A stretch of 64,000 nt of DNA, taken from the NCBI GenBank assembly GCA_016858145.1, contig JAEHOE010000070.1, positions 248,001-312,000 of the forward strand, read 5' to 3'. Positions 1-13,000 of this stretch are shown piece by piece. Made by a program: the position numbers and the translations under genes. The DNA comes from Edaphochlamys debaryana. Its lineage: Eukaryota; Chlorophyta; Chlorophyceae; Chlamydomonadales. The notes beneath the pieces were generated by a model. It searched no databases and was not told the DNA's origin. It saw only the letters and a program-made list of their open reading frames with translations. The stretch's first letter is position 1; every line of letters begins with the position of its first letter.

Positions 1-866
1 CTCTATTAGATGCGGGTGGTCCGGAGGTGGGGAGGGGCATATGGTCTAAAGCTGCAGAAGCGCACCCCTCCTGCCTGCTGGGTACCATCGCTTCAATGTG
101 AGGACTAGGCACGAAGACCCTCATGCTGACTACTCCGTCCGTACCGTCATCTGGGGCTGGAGGGGCGGGGTGCGGTGGCGGTCGCCCTCAGCCCTGCCAG
201 CCACACTCAGCGCCGCGCGGTTGCGAATACATGCACCTGCGACATGTGCATACCGTACCGTGCATTCGGGCGTGATCTGGTGACGTGGGCAAGCAGCAGC
301 CTGGAGCTGGGGCCGTAGGGTTCTGGCACTGACTAAGTCCTGGCTCTGCTTAGGCAAGCCCATTACGTCTGTTGTGCACGCGCAGAGGCCGCCGCTCCCA
401 CCAGGCTACGTGCTCTCCACACAGGTGAAGCCAAAAGCGATGCTGCACGAGGCTGCACGGGCGTCCCGCAAGGTGCTCCGCGGGGGGGCACAAACGCCCG
501 AGCACTTTGCCGCGCCTACCGGCCGCAAAACTGAAGACGAACCCGCTAACCTCTGGAAGCGCTCACTTTCTCTGCGTCTTGTGCATGTCTGCGAACTTCG
601 GCCCTGTGCCTGCAGAAGGACGGGCGACGGAATGACCAACGCAGCGACCACGTGCCACCGGCAATTTGTGACGCCTGCTTACTGCTTTGCCGGCATCTTT
701 CTCTGAATCGCAACAGTGTTGAATCGCGCTACAAGGCCATCTTAGGGGTAGAAACAGGGCAGGGCACCACCCCGCTCCCAAACATTCTTACTGTCGCCTA
801 CCACCGCCACTACAGCGACGCACGTTTCTTGCGCCCCGATGTAGCAAGTGATACGAAACACTGGTC
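1..866. other. upstream region of cyclase 1, no gene recognised
   Basis: No exon with family similarity or convincing splice borders was found here. Short reading frames on both strands have the composition of random GC-rich DNA. The stretch directly precedes the first supportable ATG of the guanylate cyclase at 867 and probably holds its promoter and 5' UTR, but an upstream coding exon of that gene cannot be excluded. Confidence 0.4.
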
Positions 867-3800
867 ATGCCGTGGTCTGCGAGCCAGTCCGCCGAGAAGA
901 GGGGCCGGTGGCCGGTCGTCACCAGTGAGGCGCTGTCCCAGAGCTACGCCGCATCAAGCACCTCTGTGTTCGTCGTATCGCTTGTCGATGCGTCAGACGG
1001 CGACGGCAAAAGCTTGGCGCTTGCGCCGAACCGCGATTGCACGGACCACGGCGCAGAGCCCGAGCTGAGCTTTGGCCTGCAATGGCGCGTAGAGTGGAGC
1101 AACGCGGCCCCCTCCCCGTTGGGCTGTTCGCCCGACGTCGGGCGGTGCAGCCCCGAAAACCGTGCACCATCCCAACACGCGTTTACCGCCATCCCTATCG
1201 ACATACGACGTCAGCTAGCCTACCAGGTTCTAGGAGCGGTGCCGGGAGTCGGACTGGCGACCGCCTTCGGCGAAAAGGGGTGGACATTGTGCGGCATCCA
1301 CGTCCACTCAAGGCCCGTCCGCTTTGTCCCCGACGGGGCGCACAACACTCCCGAGAAGCAGAGAAGTGGCAGCGGGCGCCTCTCCTGGCGGTGCTGCTTC
1401 GGCGCGCATGCAGGGAACGAGGGGGGCGGCCTCGCCACTGGCCGTGTCCTGGGCACGCTGCTTCTAACGCTCTCGCCCGTGCCGGGCACCGGTCACGGCA
1501 CGCCCGCACACGAGCGGACCCAAGCATATCCAGGCCTGAGCCCAGAGAACGGTCTACACCCGCTACAGCACCGCTTGTCGGCAGCCGGGGCGGGCGGGCT
1601 CAACTGCCTGGCCTACGATGCCCTGCCGCTGGCCGTGACCATCTTCGCGGTTGACGGCAGCATCCGCCACCAGAACGCCGCCTCCTGCGCCTACTACGGC
1701 CGGCGCACGGGCAGCGCTGGAAAGCTGGCATCAGCCACGGCCGCAGCCTGGCCGCTGCGGGGCGAGGGCGAGGGCGGTGGCGAGCCCAGCCTGCTTCGGC
1801 AGCTGTTCGCTGTGGACCCTTGCAAGCTGGAGGACATGCTGGGGCGCACGCTGGGGGCCACAGCGGCACAGGGAGGCGTGTGGGAGGGTGAGCGGCAGGC
1901 CTGGGCTTCGGTTTCACTTGGGCTTCTGGGCCTCATGCCAGTGCCCCTCTTATCTGGTGTGCCGAAGATACCAGTACGCTTGACAGCTTTCGTGGCTCTC
2001 CGCTGCTGCAGGCATCGTGCGGGTGCCCGCTTCCCTGAACCCGGCGGGCCCCAGCTCTGTCGCTAGCGGCGCCTCTCGGGCTACTGCTGGGCCCCGAGGG
2101 CAGGCAGCGGCGGTGCAGGTCAGTGTCGAATCTGCAGCGGTAGCCACCAGATGGCCAACGCTTCACCGTTCCACCCCCCCCCCCCCGCCCGTGTTGCCCA
2201 CGCCACAGGGGCCGGAGTCGACTGCTCCACGCAATGCGCCCGCCGCCAGCTCCACCTCCGCTGCTACAGCTTTCGCAAACAGTCCGGTTCGCGCCGCCGC
2301 CGCCGACGGCCTGCTGTCCCGAGCGGACACGGCGGGCAGCGACACCGGCCGGCTGTGGGTGCAGCTCCCTGCCAGCGGCGCGCTTCCATGCGAACAGCCG
2401 CCCGTGACGACGCCCCTTCCCAGGGCCCCGCTGACACGCCACTGCAGCACGGCATCGAGCTTCAACGCAGGCAGCGAGGCGCCGGCCGCCCGCGAGCCTT
2501 CGACCCTGGGCCGGTCCTCGACGGCCCTGAGGCTGCTCCGGGCTGCGACGGGCCCCCTGCGACGCCGCATGAGCGCTGTGGCGAGCGCCAACGTGGCTAG
2601 CGTTGGCGATACATCCAGCGGTAAGGATGCGGCAGCAGGCAGTGAGGCAGAGGCGGGAGTGGTATCCCTGTCGTCGTCATGCCGTGTCGCAAGCAAGGCA
2701 TCGACGGGGAGCCGTGTGGCGGCGTTCGTCAATGCGGTGCTCGACGCAACGCCGACGCGTGAGGCCTGCGGCAGCCTGGGCACCACTCCCTCCGGCACCG
2801 CCACCACCAGCGGCGGCGGCGGGGGCAGCGGCGGCGGCGCATTTGATAAGAGGAGCGCCGCGGGCGCCAGTACCGGGGCCAGCGCCGGCACAACAAGGCG
2901 GCTGCGGCTGCAGATTCGGCGCAAGAGCCTGCTGGGCCTATTCGGTTCTGGTGCGAGCGGGACCAGCGGCGTTGTGCCCACAGGCCCAGGTGGGGGCGAC
3001 GGCTCGGCGAGCGGCACCGTCAACTTCGGCGCCAAGGCGGATGAAACGTCCGGCGCTGCCGCGGCCGCCGGCGGCGCCACTCCATCGTTTGCCGCCTGCA
3101 CACCAGCCCCTGAGGCCAGTGCGTCGCAGCCGGCCTCGACCTCAGTCACAGCGCCGACGGGTTCGGACGGCTCTGGCCACCGACAGCCTGCGCCCACCTC
3201 AGCCGCAACCGACGCAGCTGCAGCGCAGCAGCCGCCCACACCCGCCGGCACGGACGCTGGCCCGTCCGCGGGCTGCTCCGAGGCCGTGGGGGTGCTGCTG
3301 GGGACGGGGTCGGTGGAGAGCCGCAGCGGCGGCTCGCACAAGGACCAGCAGCAGCGGAAGGCGTTCGCGGGGGCGTCCTTCCGCAGCCGCTTCTCGTCAG
3401 TCAACCCCTTCGCCACCAGCAGCTGGGCGGTGAGTCGCAGGCCGCAGGGCGCAAAGAGTGCTTCAAGGTTTGGGGCTGGGTGCTGCCTCACTGCAGGCAC
3501 TGAGCAGGATTGTTTGCCATGCTCTACTGGCACCAGGATCGCCTTGCATCTCATTATCCCACCCACTGTTAGTCAAGTTGTACGACGCTGCACGCGTGCT
3601 CGGCCCCCAAACATGCAGGTCATGTACGACAACCTCAGCACCGCGCCGAGCGACGCGCTGGCCGCGGCCGGCGCCTCCAACGCGCCGCCCACCCTCCTCC
3701 TCGCGGAGGCCCTGGGCTCGAGCGCCGGCCGCCCGGACAGCTCCCTGCTGACAAGCCGCCCGTTCTCCGCCCGGGGGGCGCACCCCGCACCCGTGGTCCC

Positions 3801-6800
3801 AACGCCCAGTAACTCCGCGTCCCGGGGCGTGCACCGCCGCGCCTCGGCCCACGCAAACCTGGGCGCAGCGCCTGGGCCGAGGTGTACGGACGCCATGGAA
3901 TCCGCAACAGCAGCTGGGTCGGAAGATCCCGCTTCTGCTGCCGTCAGGGATAGAGCGCCGGCCAGGGCCCTGCTCGGGGCGCGCAGGACGTCGCTCGAGC
4001 TGCGGTGGGAGGAGCACGTCGAACCGAAACCTGGGCGGGGTGAGGCGGCGCCCGCCGCGCGGTGCGATGGCCATCCCGAACCGCGAACACGGGTTGACGT
4101 CGGTGGCGGCACGGCTTGGCCCGCCGACGCCTCCGCCGAGGCGGGCATGGCATCGTCCTCCACGGCGCCCGCTACTGCTACTGCTGACTCGGCACCTGCT
4201 GCTGGTACGGCAGATGCGCCAGCAGAGCATCAGCTCGCCGCTCGGAGTGTCAGCTCACCGCAGACGTCCGTCAACCCGGACTCGGAGGAGGGGGCCAACA
4301 CGGACAAGCTCAGGCCGCTACGGTCTGAGGTCATTGCCCTGCGCTTGGCGTCGCTCCGTGCGCCCTCGCAGCCGCGCGGTATCCCCGGCCAGGGCCCGCA
4401 CCCGTCCTGGGTGGGAGGTTACGGCGGCTTGGCATGTGCCCAGCCGAGCCCGCACACGGCTACGTTTGCGCACGGAGAGCACCAGAAGCAGCCACTACTT
4501 CCATCTCCGCTGGACGCTTCCGGCGACCGAGAACTCCCCTCGTCGGTGACCTCGCCCTACGGTTCGCCCCATTCGACCGCGTTCAGCCTCCCTCGCGGCG
4601 CACCCGGCCTGCGTTGCGCTTCGCTGCCCTCCGTGCTCGGCGTCCTACCTCGATCCACCCTCGCCGCCGCGGCCCAAGCCGGCGCCACGCCAGCCCATCC
4701 CGCCCCCGGCCACGTGGACCTCTACCGTGCGACGAGCGTCAACACACGACAGCGCAGCTTCCGTTGCTGCCCGCCGGCGGCAGGCACCTCTCCTCGGACC
4801 GCAGGATCGGGCACCAGCGGCGCCCAAACCGTGACCGGCACTGGCACTGTGACCCCAGACCTGAGCACCAGCATCAAGGCCGGTCTGTGCTCCAACGCCG
4901 GCGCTCGTAGCCAGCCGCAAGGCCCCGGCGGAGCAGCCTGCTCCTCACGCGTGCTCGCCTTCGCTAGCTCGCTCAAGGGCGCACCCCGGCGGCGCGCCAG
5001 CGGCTCCGTCGGTGACTCGACCAGGGCCCCCCGAGCGCTGCTCATGCGCGGAGGCGGCCCCGGCTCCGCGGCCCCAACCAACACCCGCACAGCCCCTACC
5101 AGCGTCGTCGGCAGCCCGGTGTCTGGTGTCGACGTATCTGTGCACGGCCCCGCCCGCCCCCTGCACGTGGGCGTGGCTGCGATCGCGGGCAGCAACGCCT
5201 TGCAGAGTGCAGCGGCAAACGTGGACGACGGCGACGGCAACGAGTCCGTCACAGTCATCAGCCTGCGCCGCTCAATCATGGGCTCTCCATCCTCCCAGAC
5301 CGACCTGGGCAGCTGCCCGCCGCCTGCCTTGGCGGCAGGCGAGGCCAGGGGCGATGCGGGGCTCATGGCTGTGGGGGCGGGAGTCTTCGCCGCCACGCTT
5401 CTCGACGCAAGTCACCACAGCGTGGCGAGTCTTGCGCCCAGCACCCTCACGTCGGTCGTAGCCGACAGCACCGTCCTGAACGTTACGGCCTCGCGCAAGG
5501 GCACGGGCGGAGAGGTGGGCAGCCAGGGCGTCAGCGGCATGCTGAGGAACCTGCGGCTCAACCTCACCCTCAGCGGCAGCGACAGCGCGGCGGCGCGCAC
5601 AGAGGATCGATATGCTACTGCGCGGCGCACCAGCGGGGCGCGCACACCCGGTAAGCAAGGCGAGAGAGCAGGGTACACGTGGCTGCTGCCGCTCAGCGTG
5701 CACCTAGGGTTCTGTGCTGCTTTCCTTAGCCGTTGCAGCGCGTTTTGACGACGCTCTGCCTCACTGACTACGCTCTGCCACCCAGGGCTGTCCTCCTTCA
5801 CGATTCCGCGGTTGTACGGCAGCGCTGCCGACGACGGCGGCACCAGCCACTCTGGCCTGCCCTCTGGCCTGATGTCCTCGTCAGCAACGCCGAATGCGGG
5901 CGGCACCACGTCCGTCATCGAGGAGGAGACCGAGGAGGCACACCGGAGCCAGGGGTCCCGGTCGGGGACGCAGGAGCAAGGACCGGAGTCAACAGCGGGA
6001 AGGCACCAGCAGAGCGCAGCGGAGGTGGAGCCTGTGGTTAGCACGGTCCAGGTCACTGGAGGGGGCGAGGACGGGGCGGCGCCCCAAGCGCCAGCTCCAG
6101 AGTTCGAGGCGTGTGCAGCGGGCCTGGCGTGGCACGAGGTGCGCGCGAGTGCGGTGGAGGACCCCGGCAGCGGCGCTCGGTACCTTGTGGTGGTGCAGAA
6201 GGACGTGACGGCCAAGGTGGAGGCGGAGAGGCACATCGCGCAGGTGGGGGCGTGTTGTGGGGCGAAGGGCGCAGGCGCGTGGCGGGCTCGGGTCTGTGCG
6301 CTGCTGCCGAGGTGCCCCTTACGTGAGGCATGGGCACTACACTGCAGGTGTCGGAGGCTGAGCACCGGCTGCTGGAGCAGATCTTCCCTCGCCACGTGCT
6401 CGCGTACATGACGGAGGAAGCCTTCAGCCCCGCGCAGCCCGAGCCGCCCGCCCCTCAGCCCACCTCAGCCGAGTTGGGTCCCATTGCTGCCGCTGCCTCT
6501 CCCGGGGCCTCTGCCACCGCAGCAGCGCACTCATTGCCCTCCCCGGCTACCGCCCACCTCACCTGGCGGCCCTACGTCCGGGACTGTACGGAGCTCGCCA
6601 CGTGGCACCCGGAGGTGGGCCTGGGGCTTGGAACGTGTGGCCACCCTCTTGTATAGCGGCTGTGATCTACCCGTACTCAGTAAGCCGAGTCCCACTGCCC
6701 GTTCGACTGCAGGTGACAGTGCTCTTCGCTGACATCCAAGGTGGGTGTTGGGACGGAGGCGGCAACGCAAAGCTCTGCTTTTTTTGCAATAGCTGGGGAT

Positions 6801-7727
6801 TCTTGTCCACACCCTAGTGCGTGACCTCGAGCCCCTGCTCCCTGCCCCCTCAGGCTTCACGCCCATGTGCAAGCAGCTGCCCCCGACTGTGGTGATGCAG
6901 TTCCTCAACGACCTCTTTGTGCGCTTCGACGCAATGCTCGATGCGTACGGCGTGTACAAGGTGGGCAGGTGCTGAGAACCCCAGGACTGACACCTCAAGG
7001 CCGGTTATCCGCATCTGACGTTCTGCGCCCTGGCTTTCAGGTGGAGACCATCGGCGACTGCTACGTGGTGGCTGGCGGGCTGATCACCGAGGACGCCGAC
7101 GGCATGGCAGCTGTCCAGGAGGCGGGGGCGGACCCACAGCAGGCGGACCGGGTGTTTGCCTTTGCGCGGGTGAGCTGGGGCAGCGCAGGGGGTCATCGGC
7201 AAGGCCTCGGGTTAGGCCCGTGACTAGACTGAACCCCAAAGCAATTCGAGCGAACCAGACTCCCCGACCCCTCTGCAGGCCATGCTCCGCTCTGCCAGCT
7301 GTGTGCGGATGCCCACCACGGGAGAGGCCGTCAAGATCCGCGTGGGCATCCACTCCGGCCCCGTGGTCAGCGGGGTTGTGGGCACCCGCATGCCCCGCTT
7401 CTGCCTTTTCGGCGACACCATCAACACCGCCAGCCGCATGGAGAGCACCTCCAAGCCCGGCTGCGTGCACGTCAGCAGCGACACGGTGAGTGGCTTTGCG
7501 TCCCTTGCAAACCCCAGGCCTTTCCGTTTGCGTCCCCCATATCCTGATCTTTCCCTCGATCCCCACCGCAGTACGCTCTGCTGTCTGCCAGGGATGCCGG
7601 CTGGGCGCCCACGGGGGGCCTCGAGGTCAAGGGCAAGGGACACATGGAAACGTACCTGTGGGGGCCTTCGGACGGCGCAACACTCGCAATCGCCGAGTCC
7701 GTGATCGCTCGGCGAGGAGGCCTGTGA
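867..7727 (+). CDS. PAS-domain guanylate cyclase 1 (class III nucleotide cyclase)
   Basis: Predicted to make cGMP from GTP. Exons: 867-1887, 2012-3429, 3619-5650, 5786-6243, 6348-6614, 6713-6740, 6854-6960, 7041-7169, 7279-7485, 7572-7727; all phases agree and give about 1940 aa. A PAS N-terminal half lies near residues 246-330 and its PAC-like half (WHEVRAS...[12 protein letters not shown]) near 1600-1643; about 1250 Ser/Ala/Gly/Pro-rich residues separate them. The linker [16 protein letters not shown] typical of this algal family follows. The catalytic domain (1733 on) has metal-binding Asp1739 (LFADIQGFT) and Asp1783 (VETIGD), guanine-selecting Glu1779 and Cys1862 (PRFCLFGD), and Asn1869/Arg1873 (NTASR). 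These residues favour guanylate over adenylate cyclase. No TM segment was seen. The start at 867 is the first ATG in frame with the N-terminal similarity to the second cyclase and remains uncertain. Confidence 0.85.
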
Positions 7728-10035
7728 GCTGTGAGCATGTGGGGTCATGCATGGGGGGATTGGCGGGACCATGAGTGGTGTGGGTGTGGGTCTGTGGGAA
7801 GACTGCTCAGGACTTGCACCACAGCCAAATGGGTCTGGTGATGCTCGCAACGCTCTGAGGTTGAGGTCTGCATACTTCCTGGGTGTTTCAGATTGGTGAT
7901 TCCCTAAGTTTGAGGTGCACTCTGCATTTAACTTGTCGTGATCAAGAACGAGAGAGAGTGAGAGGATAGAGTTGTATACCCCTCGCTGGGGGACCCAGGA
8001 ACTCTGGGGACATGATCGTGGGCTCTTTGTCGTGCTTATCACTCCGTTCGGGCCGTCAGACGCCGTTCCAAAAGCACATCGCTGGCTTTGTTTGCAGCAT
8101 TGCCAGCGAGTGCATGGGGGAGGTTAGGATTTGGGGAATGCGGGTCTCGGGTTGTATGTCTTCATACGGAGCACTGGCGCGCATGGGAGCATTTGCTGAA
8201 GTGCTAGCTGTCGAGTGTCGACCCTATCCTCAGCTGTGAAGGTGGGGAGCCTTGGCTGCTGTGGGCGCGGGGATATGTGGGGAGGTATTGGGCCTACAGA
8301 CTCGGGAGGGCTGATCGTTTGGCTCCATGGCCGATGACCTGACAGGACGCAGCGACGGAGCGGTGGGGTGTACGGCAGCGGGTGGCGCGTGGGCGGTGAG
8401 GGGCCCGCATCTGCCCTTCCTGTCTTTGTACGGCGTATGTGTTCTGCCCAACCCAACTGGCTAGGTCCGGGGTTGCAGGCTAGAGGGCGGGTGCTTCCAG
8501 TCCAGCGTAATTCGCGTCTTGGGGCTTTGCCCTTCTCCCTGTCCTGAGGAGTGCTTATGAACTAGATTAAGCGCCTTTCTGAGCGCAGTTCTTACCTTGT
8601 CAGGTGGGTGTGTAGTCCAGATAGTTGTCAGAGGGGCGGGCATGGGGCAGACAGGACTCCTGCGCAGAGCGAGCTAGTGCGTGAGTGAGCAAGGGTGAGG
8701 ATAAGGTCAAGGGGTGGGGTTAATACAACCAGGCTTGCAATGCAAGCGAGTGCGTGAGGGCACGGTCTGGGAGACCAGTGCTGGGTGTGCTGACAATAAT
8801 GATGAGGGAGAGTGAGGGAGCGGGCCCCCTGCAAGCCGTGCAGCGGTGCAGGTCTGGGCAGGTCCCAGAGCCAGTGGTCTTTGAGCCCCATTGAGCGCAA
8901 GTTTTGGGCCGTGTCTTGTTAGGTAGCAATGTAGATCTGATGCCCGTTGTCTGCTGAGAGAAGGATGAAGTAAGGTTATGACGGGTCCGACGGGAGGGCT
9001 GTCGAAGCAGGTTGAAGAGAGGCAAGACAATGGGCCTGCCCTGAAAGCTCAGATGAGCCGGGTACATCTGAGCTGAGCAGGCCTGATCCGGCCAGAGCTG
9101 CGTTGGATCTTGTGGTGCGGTGGGGTGTTCGGGATTTGAACCGCCCATGCGCTTATTATTCTGCCCTGGCATCTGTCGTGTCGTTCAGATGGTGTTATGG
9201 CACGAGGGGCTCCATGGATTGTGCCGGCCCTCTGTCGGCCAGACGTTGCGGCTACTCCTTGCTTGCGCCCCGCCCTTGGCATGGGATCACTTCTCCCAAA
9301 GACTGTCCATCCTCGCATCCAGGCTTGTGCTTCCTCATAGAATTTTGACTGTCGTTGCAGTGCCAGGGCAGCAGCTCGAGCAGCTCAGACAAGCGCTGGG
9401 CGCCCCCATGGGGGCGAAAAAGGGCTGAGCCCCTCACCCATCTGCTACGCGACCCATTCCCCGCGGTAACCGTGGGCGCACTATACTCCAACCGAGCTTT
9501 AACGCGTAATTAGCAGGTTGTCGGGGGACTCGCACCCCTCGGCACAGACTTAGCTGCCCGGTCTTATCTACAGTAAAGCTTGTGGCATCGCGGGCCAGGC
9601 GTGAATCGCATGTTTATGTGTGACACAGGCACGCACGCACGCACGCACGCCAACACGGGGTAATCCCGGAGGGCTTCGCCGCCCGAAGAGCCTAACGGCG
9701 GCGTCTCAGCTCAGAAAAGCCCATGCCGCGGCGGGCTGGGTGGGCTGGGCGTGCGGTTATGGCACGGGCGACCCCCGCTGCACCCACCACACGCAGGTTC
9801 GGCTTTCAGCGCAATAGCTTTAGCGTACATAGACAGCCGTTACAGGTTGGTATCCCGTGCAGGTCAAAGGCGCTCGGTGCGGGCACGCAACCACTTGTTC
9901 ATCGACCTTCGCCGCGACACCGGCTGCCAGTTGCACAACCATTTATGGTCTGAGACATTGCTTAGGATTGTCAAGCCCTCAGAACTGGGTCGGTAGCCTC
10001 TTCGCCGTCAAGGCCGACCGCATCGCGACAATCGT
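7728..10035. other. intergenic: cyclase 1 3' UTR and CobW-gene upstream region
   Basis: About 2.3 kb with no supportable exon. The first part is T/G-rich on the plus strand, as in algal 3' UTRs, although no TGTAA signal was seen. A short (CACG)n run lies at about 9628-9650. A 17-nt hairpin with a T-loop-like sequence lies at 9523-9539 but could not be extended into a tRNA or SINE. Confidence 0.5.
9628..9650. repeat. (CACG)n microsatellite
   Basis: Five to six tandem copies of the tetranucleotide in the intergenic region upstream of the CobW-type gene. No function is suggested. Confidence 0.8.
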
Positions 10036-13000
10036 TTGGCGCGCGCGCGCGCAACCTCGTTAGGAGCTTCCGAGCTGGCGGACGCTGGCACAGCGCCTGG
10101 CGGGGCGGCCGGGCAGCGCCCTGCCAAGCGCCTTCGCCCGCAGCTGGGCTGCCCGCCCAGCGCTGTCGACCCCAGCTCGGCCGAACCTCAGGCTCAGAGC
10201 CACCCGGCCGTAGCAACTGGTCACCATGCCCGGGCCAAGCACCTCCCCGTCACCCTCCTATGCGGCTTCCTGGGGGCCGGCAAGACAACACTCGTCTCCC
10301 ACATCCTAGCGCAGCTCGCCGCCACGCAGCCCACCCCCGACCACACCCGCAGCCATGGCAACGGCAACGGCAACGGCAGCAGCAGCACCGAAGCCGCTGA
10401 TCCCCATCCCCATCCCGACCCACGCACCACCGGCCCCGCCGGCCCCGCCCCGAGGGTGGGCCTCCTGGTCAACGACCTCGCCTCCCTAAACGTTGACTCC
10501 CAGCTCCTGGCGCTACCACCCGCGCTGACCCTCCCGGCACCCGCCGCGGCCCCGCCCGCGGCCGAGATGGTGGAGCTGTCCAATGGCTGCGTGTGCTGCA
10601 ACCTCCGCGGCGAGCTGCAGATGCAGCTCCGTAAGATGCTGACTCAGCCAGATCCGCCCCTGGACCACGTGCTGGTGGAGGCCACGGGCGTTGGCGAGCC
10701 GGCCAAGCTGGCGGCGGCGGTGGCGGCGCTGGAGGCCGAAGGCGGCGGCGGCGGGGGTGACAGCGGCGCCGGCAGCGGCGGCGGCGGACGCCTGGTTTTG
10801 GCGCGTGTGGTGACGGTGGTGGACGTAAGCAGCCTTCTCCGCCTCCTCATGAATCCATCTGCGCCCGCACCCGAGCCCGAGCCCGCTTCGTTTTCCGGGT
10901 GGGGCACCATCAACCCCCGCCCAAGCTCGGAGGCCGCCGGAGCAGCGGGAGCGGGGCCGGGGCCTGCCGGGCTGGCGGCCGGGGCCGCCAGCACGGGCGC
11001 GACGGCAGGGGCCGGCGGCGAGCCGGAGCCGGAGCGCTCCCTGGCGCGGCTGCTGGTGCAGCAGATCGAGGGCGCTGACGTGGTGCTGCTCAACAAGTGC
11101 GACCGCCTGCTGGCGTGCGTGCGGCAGGAGCTCGAGCAGGAGACGGACCAAGGGGTGGGGCAGGCGCCGCGGCCGGAGCCGGGGCGGGGGCAGGGGCAAG
11201 AGCAGGGACAGCCGGCGGAGGCGGAGGCCGGGGCGGAGGCGCAGCGGCGGGGGTCGGCGAGCGGGAGCGAGGGGCAGCCGGGGGACGCGGTGGCCCGGGA
11301 GGACTCCTTCCCGGGCTTCCAGCCCCACATCGTGCCGGCGGTGCAGGTGTGTGGGGGTCGCTGGGGCATGTACCGCACCGGCGATCGCGCTGGGCTGCTG
11401 GTTGACTTCGAAATAGAAATAGACTAACGCCGGGTTGCCCCTGGCGTGGGCTAAGGAAGGCGGGTACTAGTTGCCTCCCTGGCTGCTGGCGGCCCTTCCG
11501 TCCTCCCCGGCCTCCTGTCACCGTGCCGTGCTTGGCCCCTTCCGCGCAGCTGCAACCCCCGCACCCGCCGCCGTCATGGCCGCCGCTCAGCTCCGCCCCC
11601 GCCGACGACACCCCCACCCCCACCCCCGCCTCCACGTCCGCCGCCGCCGCTCCTCCTCCCACGGCCAACTGTGGCGGCGGGCAAGAGGCTCCGGACGCTG
11701 ACGGCGCTGAGGCGGCGGCGGCTCGGGAGCTGAAGCGAGTGGCGGCGGTGGTGCGGCGGCTCAACCCCGGCGCCCGTGTCGTCCCCTGCGAGCGGTGCCG
11801 GGTGCCGCTGGACCTAATCCTGGGGGGCACTGGGGGAGAGGAGGAGGAGGGGGGTGCGGCGGCGGGGCGACACGTGGCGGCGCCCTCGGCGGAGGAGGGG
11901 GCGGGGGCGGGGGCGGGGGCGATGGAGGAAGTCGAGGGGTCGGGGGCGGCGGGGAGGGCGCACGAGGAGGAGGAGTACGGCATCGGCACGCTGGTGTACC
12001 GCAGCCGCCGGCCCTTCCACCCGCAGCGGCTGTGGGTGCTGCTGCGGGTGCTGGCTGCGGGGCCCCGCGGCGGCCCAGTCGAGGCCGGTGCCGCTGCCCC
12101 TGCGGTCGGGGCGGCGGGCGCTGACGCCAGTGGCGCGGGGGGCGGCGGCGGCGGATCAGGGGCGGGTCTGCCGTACGAGCCCCCGCAGGCGCTGCTGAGG
12201 GCCAAGGGGCTGTTCTGGGTCGCGAGCCTTCCTCAGGTGCGCGCCCCAGCAGCTGAGACGGAGGGCTGGGGCCGTGTGGGGAAGCTGCCAAGGAGGATGC
12301 CAACATGCGCTGCACTGACTGCCGGTGCTCGGTGCCTTGAGTGCGCTCCACATCCGTCGCTGTGCTGACTCTGCGCTCGGAGCATGTCGTCGACACGCCC
12401 CGCAGGCCGCAGCACTGGTGGCACCTTGACCGCTTCCGCCACCGAGCCCCCTTCCGACCTGAACCCCCTCCCCCCTCTCCCTCGCTCCGGCAGGCCATCT
12501 GGGAGCTGTCTCTGTCGGGCGGGGAGCTGGAGCTGGCGGCGGCGGGCCGCTGGCTGTGCAGCATGGTGGACCGAGACAGCTGGCCGCTGGGGGACAGCCG
12601 CGGCCGCCGCCGGCGCCGGCGTCTGCACGCTGCGGCGGCCAGCGGCGCGGGGACTGGCGGCGCGGCGGCGGCAGCGGAGGCGCCGGACTGCGGGGATGAG
12701 GCTATGGAGGTGGAGGCGGAGGCGGGGGCGGCGGAAGGCGAGGGGTCTGACCCGGCGGACGACGGAAGCGACTGGAGCGAGGTGGGGAGCGAGGTCGAGG
12801 AGGGCGGCGGGGAGCGCAACGGCCACGGAGCCGCGGGCCGGGGCCCAGGCCCCACGGGCAGCACTGCCGCCGGCGGTGCTGACGTCAGCTCGGGGCTGGC
12901 GGAGGCGAGGAAGGCGAAGCGGCGGCGCCTCAGGTGGCACCGGCGCTGGGGCGACCGGCGCTGCGGCTTGGTGTTCATCGGAGTGGGGTTGGGGCTGGGG

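Noticed and set aside
1524..1531. GNATATNC matches at 1524-1531 and 50595-50602
   Set aside because: Both lie within coding exons and fit the chance frequency of the motif; no regulatory role proposed.
2163..3566. Long open frame on the minus strand opposite cyclase 1 exon 2
   Set aside because: High GC removes stop codons in several frames; the product is low-complexity Ala/Pro/Ser, and the plus-strand frame has PAS/cyclase continuity and splice phases.
9103..9200. GTTCGGGATTTGAACC resembles an antisense tRNA T-arm
   Set aside because: The five bases on each side of the loop do not pair, and no D-arm, anticodon arm or acceptor stem could be found around it.
9523..9539. 17-nt hairpin with a T-loop-like sequence; a similar one at 20924-20940
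   Set aside because: Each has a good 5-bp stem and a loop like TGCGAGT/TGTGAGA (minus strand), but no A box or other tRNA arm accompanies it, so neither a tRNA nor a tRNA-derived SINE can be claimed.
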